The notes under the pieces are model-generated. The model was given only the letters and a program-made list of their open reading frames with translations. It had not been told where the DNA came from and ran no database searches. 64,000 nt of DNA from Acanthosoma haemorrhoidale. Lineage: Eukaryota; Arthropoda; Insecta; Hemiptera; Acanthosomatidae. Shown in pieces: positions 58,801 through 64,000 of this stretch. The DNA lies in NCBI GenBank assembly GCA_930367205.1, contig OV884014.1, positions 72,271,104 to 72,335,103 on the forward strand, in the 5' to 3' direction. The translations under genes and the position numbers were made by a program. The stretch's first letter is position 1. The number at the start of each line of letters is the position of its first letter.

Positions 58801-59041
58801 TTATGGATTTTGTTTAACGGGGATAAGGTAGGAGACAAGATTTGTAAGAAGGGAAATGAGAGGGGTAATTAGGGTTCTGAATTCTGTAAGGAATGATGTT
58901 AATAGGCTAGTGAGATCTGAAGAGCTTGGAGGTGAAGGAATATGCGAGATGTGTGGTTGAGGATGGGATTGGGTTAGCTGTTTGGCGGGATGAGCGGAAT
59001 GCTGGGGAAGAGATACTTGCGGAGGAGAAGTGGGCAGTGCC
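58801..59041 (-). pseudogene. Jockey ORF1 C-terminal remnant (gag-like)
   Basis: Upstream of ORF2 on the same strand, the frame ending at TAA 58801-58803 reads a Pro/Gln/His/Ser-rich linker (SHPQPHISHIPSPPSSSDL) followed by a Leu/Thr-rich hydrophobic end (LLTSFLTEFRTLITPLISL). Jockey-type ORF1 proteins, RNA-binding gag-like proteins with zinc knuckles, commonly end in such a Leu-rich segment. The zinc knuckles would lie further 5' and have been lost by the 5' truncation at 59041. It cannot be expressed from its own start. Confidence 0.75.
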
Positions 59042-59053
59042 TTGTATCAGTTT

Positions 59054-60239
59054 AACGTCCGGATTTTCGTTCCAAATATCGATTCATTATACTAATGTGG
59101 AAATCACGCATGCGTTTCCACCAACATGTCTCAACGAGCCTGTGATCTGGATCCACAAATTAAAGATAAAAAATCACATAAACCTCAAAATTCTGGATAT
59201 GAGATAATAAGCCCAAAATATGAGATAAGCACTAGTAGCATTTCTGAACTCAAGGTTTACCACGCTATATTTTAGTCGACGTATTCGAATAGCTGTATTA
59301 TTAAATTTCATCGTTAATGCCATACAACATTAAATTTATGAGAAGTTCCGTGTATGAAATTATAATTTTGTTCATTCTATTATACATTCATAAATTTGAC
59401 ATCAACCCGGATTTCTTCTTTATTGAAAAAAAATTGACGAAGATCAGTACATTATAAATTGAACACAGGCCTGCCTTGGGGGTCTAACTTTATTTTATTA
59501 AGACCCTCCTATAATCAACTAAGAAGCAGCAAATAGAAAATAATTTTTTTTAGGAATGTGTACAAAATAACTGTGCACGGAATACATTCGCAGAACATCC
59601 AGTGGGAATACACATGACAATCATCTTTCGTGACTGTATGATAGTGAAAGAAAAATAAATCATGAATCCGTTCGGAAAATTGGACAGGGGTGTCGTAACC
59701 AATGTTTTCCTTTCTTTTTCTATTCATATCCCCTTGTCGATAACAAATTATTCATTCAAATTCAAATTCAATATGGATTCTATAAAAATAAATATATTTA
59801 CAATATATACAAGATCATAATAGGTCAATATTATATGTCCTGTAGCTTGGCTACATTTTATACAATTTTACTCTGTGATTTGCCATAATCTATATTATAA
59901 ATTGCCTATACATGTTAAAAAAGTGATAGGGCTCACCTTATGAATCATAGAACTTAAAACTAACTTACATCTAACAAACAAAATCTTTAACCTAATTTCC
60001 CCATCGTTGGGGAAGGGTGGTGGGGTCAACACTGGGTTTGTTAGGTGCTGCAACGAGTCAAAAAAACTTGATGTCTCTCCCGTCGTTGAATTTACCCGCC
60101 GACGGTACACCAAGTTACGGGTCGGCGTTCTCGAGAGAGGTATGATCCCATTAATACCTGTCGTGTTAACTGTGTCTTTTTTTATTATAAACTATTTGAC
60201 ACATTTTGTGAAAAGCAGTAAAGTATGCAAGGTTTGACA
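59054..60239. other. AT-rich span with nothing recognised
   Basis: AT-rich DNA right of the Jockey element. Frames at 58926-59207, 59515-59727, 59895-60113 and 60007-60237 show no recognisable family. Confidence 0.4.
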
Positions 60240-60450
60240 ACTCAGACTGCGTAGGTGGGTCAAAGACCCCAGATTTAGCTGGCACTACCCCTCCTCATCC
60301 GAGTTGAAGTCCGGGACACGAGGCGTCACTATATCCCGGCTGGCTGAGGCCAAAGTTAATAACGTCCCTTATATAACGGGCCAAAGTTTACAATCCTGTT
60401 TAATGCGCCGCCCTCGAGTTTAACTCAGAGGAGAATAACATCGCAACTTC
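60240..60450. promoter_or_regulatory. Candidate conserved noncoding island with repeated GGCCAAAGTT motif
   Basis: A GC-richer complex block in which GGCCAAAGTTAA (60348-60359) recurs as GGGCCAAAGTTTA about 31 bp later. The two flank GTCCCTTATATAACGGG. CAAAGTT half-sites with a nearby GTTAATAAC resemble nuclear-receptor (HNF4/COUP-like) and HNF1-like sites. No open frame is present. Confidence 0.35.
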
Positions 60451-60481
60451 ATATACTGAGGCACGGTTTTATAGGAAAACG

Positions 60482-60484
<3 letters not shown>

Positions 60485-60512
<28 letters not shown>
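60485..60512 (+). repeat. Poly(A) tract, about 28 bp
   Basis: A pure A-run lying about 35 bp right of the preceding GC-rich island. It could be the tail of a retroposed sequence covering that island, but no target-site duplication was found and no gene is recognised upstream. Confidence 0.9.
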
Positions 60513-60516
<4 letters not shown>

Positions 60517-62039
60517 TAAATTAAATATTAAATTATATTGATCAAAATAATCAGTATTTATTTAATAAGGTTTCGTCAACTCAGGGTCCGTATATCGTTA
60601 AAATATAAAACGTTTTTGTAGCAAATAAGGATAGGTTAACGTTACATTGGTCCCCGGAGATAATTTAATGTAGTTCTGTTAAGTCATAAGTACTTCAACT
60701 TAAAACTTAAAAATCATCTTCGAGACGAAGTGAATTAATTTATTATTTTAAAATCTAAACAGAAATTTAGTACTAATAAAAAAGAATTTCTTAATTTTTT
60801 TTACGTTGTGAATTTATCTCTGTTGGCACACTTTGACCTGGTGCTATCTCTTGACACGAAGCGTTGTCTAGCTCAAAGGAGGTAAATTAAGTTAGACCCA
60901 AATTAAATAAAGTAAATTAAGGGAAAAGCCCAACTTAAGTAATATAAAAAACATACTATGTGCCTAAATATAAAGAATAAATATCAGCAAGCAAGCGCAC
61001 TGTAAAATATTTATGTTCAACATTCCAATACGCTATATTTATAATTATGGTCCAAAGTGTGCAACTTCTCGCAATTATGGTATGACATAAATTAACCAAC
61101 TGTCAAACTACCTGAACTAAAACGAACAGTTTTATTGCCAACACGTGACTGTGTAATTTTGCCATCCCTCTTATAAAGGAATGTTAATTTTTTTTAAACA
61201 TATTCTTTTTTATCAATTTCTTGAAAAAAATTCTCCTTCTTCTTTTTCTAGATGATTTCACAATCCATTGTCACAGTCGAAAATTCATTGATGTTTCTCG
61301 CTTACTTTTCTGGAAACTGAATCATGCTGTGGTGGGGTACTGACTCAGCTGTTACAAAACCTACTGAGGAACAAGTCTTTAAACTTCTAAAGTTCTGAAC
61401 CAATTGTTTTTTGTTTTTTTTGTACCGTGAATATTAATTAAACTACTCTTCTGTGAACACTTCATTCGCGAGCGCTGATCACAGGTGTATTCCAAGTGAG
61501 TGGTAGGTTTCCATCAGTAAAAACAATCGTGGTGAAAAACATTCGGCTAACCGAGGTTGCGGGTAGATGGGGATGTGGAGTTAGCGTGGTATTATCTTTA
61601 GATGTTCAGTTTTCTGAAACTGTTCGGTAATGATTTGTGCTCCAAAATTAATATATTCTTAATTATTACGATTTTAGATACTTGATAACAACAAATAAAC
61701 ATTTGTGTTAGGTTAAAATGACTATCTATTCAATAACTTCCGGTTTTTCCTCTCCCAGAGGTGAGAACCCAACTGAAAAAGTCATTAGGGGAGAAGGAAA
61801 AAGATGCTACTCTGACAGTTAGTGGTCATAGTCACTAACCACCTGGGGACAGAGAAGCCTGTTTAATTTCCTAGGTATACCCTAAATTTGGTTATTTACT
61901 GTATATTGCCTCATCAGCGATGGTTTTGCTCAATTTCGCCCTTGGGTTATTTGCAGGCGAGGTACGAGGAGCTTCCTTGGTGAGCTTGAAATAGACTTAC
62001 TAGATTCCAGGCTTCTCTTAATGAAGTAGATAGCGAGTT
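60513..62039. other. AT-rich span with nothing recognised
   Basis: AT-rich DNA, slightly more complex from 61440 onward. No gene, repeat end or RNA is recognised. Confidence 0.4.
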
Positions 62040-62520
62040 CCCATTTAAATTCCCTCCCCCCCCCCCGTCACCCGCTCTTTGCTCCAACAATACCCTGCCG
62101 TAAGTGGAATACTGGCTACATTAGAATACCCTCCGTGAGGCACAGACGCAGTCCGGATAAAGAAAACGAGGCCCCGAAAACTGAATGCGTTCTCTACAGC
62201 GGAGATAAGCTTCCAGTGAAAAGAAGTGAATAGGCTGGGAGCCCGGAGATAAAAACAGTCGCTGGAGCCCGGAGCGGACTGCGACAATATGCTGTGTGTG
62301 TGTCCTGGAGAGGAATTACTCTGGGAGGGATCGCATTTCCTCCTCGTCGCACTATCTCATTGTTATGTGGGGCCAGGGCCATGGGGAGACGCACTGATGA
62401 TGGGCTCCTGATCATTTTCTGATGATGCGTCGCGGCACATCTCCCGATTTAGACAGCCACTGATCGCTATTGCCGCAATAAAGATAGAGCACATCCCTCA
62501 CACGAGGCGCCACCGCTGGT
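62040..62520. promoter_or_regulatory. Candidate conserved noncoding island, the longest in the window
   Basis: About 480 bp of GC-richer, non-repetitive sequence with two GAGATAA GATA-type sites (near 62203 and 62247), paired GAGCCCGGAG motifs (near 62240 and 62266), a GGGCCAGGGCCATGG stretch and clustered GATGATG/CTGATCA elements. Two overlapping minus-strand frames (62045-62287 and 62194-62415) are open but unrecognisable. It is a strong candidate for a constrained element or for an unrecognised exon and promoter. Confidence 0.35.
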
Positions 62521-63329
62521 TTAGAATTATTTTTAGGGGAAAAAAAATTGCCGATTTCTTTCTAGGGCCGTTTTTATTGCCAGTTGTCTTATACGTACGG
62601 GGTGAAGAAATGTAAAAAATGATACGATATTCATCACTAACTCTCTTTACGTATATATACATTTTTTTCTACCATTGGCAGCAACTGTTTGTATCATTTA
62701 AGTACATTCCCTCTACAACGTAAGAAGTAGAAGCAGTTGTATTACTTACTTTTATCATGTTTCTCAGTGTTATGAAAATAAGAAAATCACGTTTTGCTGT
62801 TATTTCGTATCTAATGTAATTCAATGTAAGAGAAAAAAAACAACCAAAAAAATGATCTATGGTTTGTTGCCTTTCTCCGGAGGAAGTAGTCATTCACTCG
62901 CAAGGAAACTCAGGTGAGTTTTCCTACAAGTCACCTTTTTAAGTTCAATGTAGACACATATTATAGGCTTAAGTTTTAGCGACTCTCCCCTGTCACCTTA
63001 TGCTGTTTTAATTGTTTGGTTGGCATCGTATTTTTTTTCTTATTTGATATTGTGAAACACAAGAATTTATTAAATAAAATTGTTTTTTTTAGATTATTTA
63101 CAGTTTTTTTTATGTGCGAATTTAAGAATAGTGTGAATATCGTTTCCAATTTCGACATGAACGCTTAAGTCGTATTTTAAAAAAAAAAATTCTAGAAAAA
63201 CAAGTTGAATAATTCATTTTAGCATAATTTAACTATATTATTGCAGGGTTGACCATTTCACCTGACAGGCGCACCATAGATGTCTTAGTCAATTATTTAC
63301 TTACTGGTTCTCAATGAAATTAATCACCC
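62521..63329. other. AT-rich span with nothing recognised
   Basis: AT-rich sequence with T- and A-runs. Short minus frames at 62669-62893 and 62976-63158 have no recognisable content. Confidence 0.4.
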
Positions 63330-63470
63330 TTAAAATATCCACCTATAAGCACGTCTTTCAGCCAAGGTACCGTAGGCTTGGTATCGGCAGCTAATTTCAC
63401 CTCCGGAGTTCCCCAGGGCTCAATTGATGAATATTATCCATTTTGCTTATGATATAAATGGCCACTTCCT
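63330..63470 (+). pseudogene. Reverse-transcriptase fragment, second non-LTR family
   Basis: In plus orientation the sequence reads ANFTSGVPQGSI around 63391-63425, the conserved TSGVPQGS block of non-LTR reverse transcriptases. After a frame change and loss of the usual 25-30 residues it reads IHFAYDIN, a likely decayed form of the FADD-containing strand. The residues ahead of the block do not match the Jockey family here, so this is another family, possibly the same as the minus-strand scrap at 649-831. Only about 45 codons are preserved. Confidence 0.5.
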
Positions 63471-64000
63471 AAGGTCAAGAGTCTGATAGCCCTGGCCATT
63501 GTCAAGACGGTAATTCTTAAGGGCTTATATCCTATTCATTGTAGTATTAGTGAGCGAGAGGCAATTGAGTCAATTATGGTGAAGCATCCACCAACAAACA
63601 CTCCCTTGGCCTCAAGCAACAGATGTCCGTAACGAAACCAACTAACCCACACACTCACGACGGGAACACCCACACTGCTCCCTGAAAAGGATGGGTTCAT
63701 TAAGGGACTAATTAAACGGAACGGGGAGGTAAGGAGAACCAAAAAAAGTTAGGGCTAAACTAAAGAAAAAGCTATGTAAATGAGAAGGTATATAGTCGAT
63801 TAGATAAGGGAAGCTGTGACTAAAGGAGGGTTATAGCAGTATCTCGCCTAACCTGGCCTTAGTTACATTTCCTAACATTATCTGTAAACTCCTATCAATG
63901 CTCTGTTAAAACTTTTTACTGGTTAACGCATCAAATAATGACGATTTTTCCATTAATTATTCCTTAAAAGTAATGTTCCGTTAAAAATAATGAGAGATGG
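63471..64000. other. Mixed-composition right edge, nothing firm
   Basis: Moderately complex sequence to the end of the window. The 68-codon minus frame at 63536-63742 was read and not recognised. It may continue the decayed element at 63330-63470 or be another noncoding island. Confidence 0.35.

Larger units (their letters stand above)
55760..59041 (-). mobile_element. Jockey-clade non-LTR retrotransposon, near-complete, with target-site duplication
   Basis: The longest copy of the family, about 3.3 kb. On the minus strand it runs from the C-terminal part of ORF1 (58801-59041) through ORF2 (56326-58800 before its frameshift; original stop 56098-56100), a 3' UTR of about 320 bp, the terminal stem-loop and a poly(A) tail (T-run 55757-55780 on plus). 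It is flanked by the exact 12-bp duplication TTGTATCAGTTT at 55748-55759 and 59042-59053; the left copy merges into the tail. It is 5'-truncated inside ORF1, so it lacks the promoter region and most of the gag-like protein and is not autonomous. The nearly open ORF2 and perfect target-site duplication point to a recent insertion. Confidence 0.96.

Noticed and set aside
62045..62415. Minus-strand frames of 80 and 73 codons as candidate exons
   Set aside because: No recognisable family and no convincing splice signals; kept only as part of a noncoding island.

Overview
This window is a eukaryotic, AT-rich, protein-poor stretch, almost certainly from an arthropod and most likely an insect. The evidence is one dominant Jockey-clade non-LTR retrotransposon family, a Tigger/pogo DNA transposon, abundant simple repeats and long AT-rich spans. 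I found no host protein-coding exon that I can defend. The only long open frame, 824 codons on the minus strand at 56326-58800, belongs to the retrotransposon. The species cannot be named from the sequence; a hemipteran is only a guess.

Mobile DNA. One Jockey family dominates. Its longest copy (55760-59041, minus strand) carries the end of ORF1, an endonuclease plus reverse transcriptase ORF2, a roughly 320-bp 3' UTR and a poly(A) tail, and it is bounded by an exact 12-bp target-site duplication. At least twelve shorter pieces of the same family lie on both strands: 331-425, 5295-5787, 6175-6887, 12034-12405, 12452-12776, 13813-13925, 17671-18160, 19778-20003, 26512-27198, 32258-33043, 34099-34626, 41505-41735 and 42937-43580. 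Most are 5'-truncated 3' ends. Three short copies also have recognisable target-site duplications, and one of these (6175-6887) is a twin-primed insertion with an inverted 5' part. Two short reverse-transcriptase scraps (649-831 and 63330-63470) come from a second non-LTR family. A complete but decayed Tigger/pogo element occupies 20171-22082, with matching terminal inverted repeats and TA duplications. A decayed piece of a multicopy uncharacterised animal gene family lies at 47640-48260. A tRNA-like B-box piece at 52375-52440 may be a SINE remnant.

Remaining DNA. Between the mobile elements, islands of 150-450 bp with higher GC and complex sequence recur every few kilobases in the AT-rich background. 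They are rich in short transcription-factor-like motifs: homeodomain TAAT clusters, TCF-, Sox-, Runx- and TEAD-like sites, and short palindromes. Their look suggests conserved noncoding or enhancer DNA in a gene desert or a very large intron, but this is inferred from composition and motif reading, not alignment. Other structures include a 68-bp inverted repeat (39933-40000), a GTTAAC/CCGG palindrome cluster (38291-38361), a duplicated ~100-bp segment (16024-16130 and 16541-16650) and a ~200-bp GA microsatellite (1271-1477).

The most interesting biology is in the Jockey family. ORF1 ends in a TAA that is followed immediately, in the same frame, by a GTG that opens ORF2. The 824-codon ORF2 has no ATG codon at all. 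The 3' UTR ends in a small stem-loop whose stem is kept while its loop varies between copies, preceded by a ~20-bp direct repeat and a recurring small reading frame.
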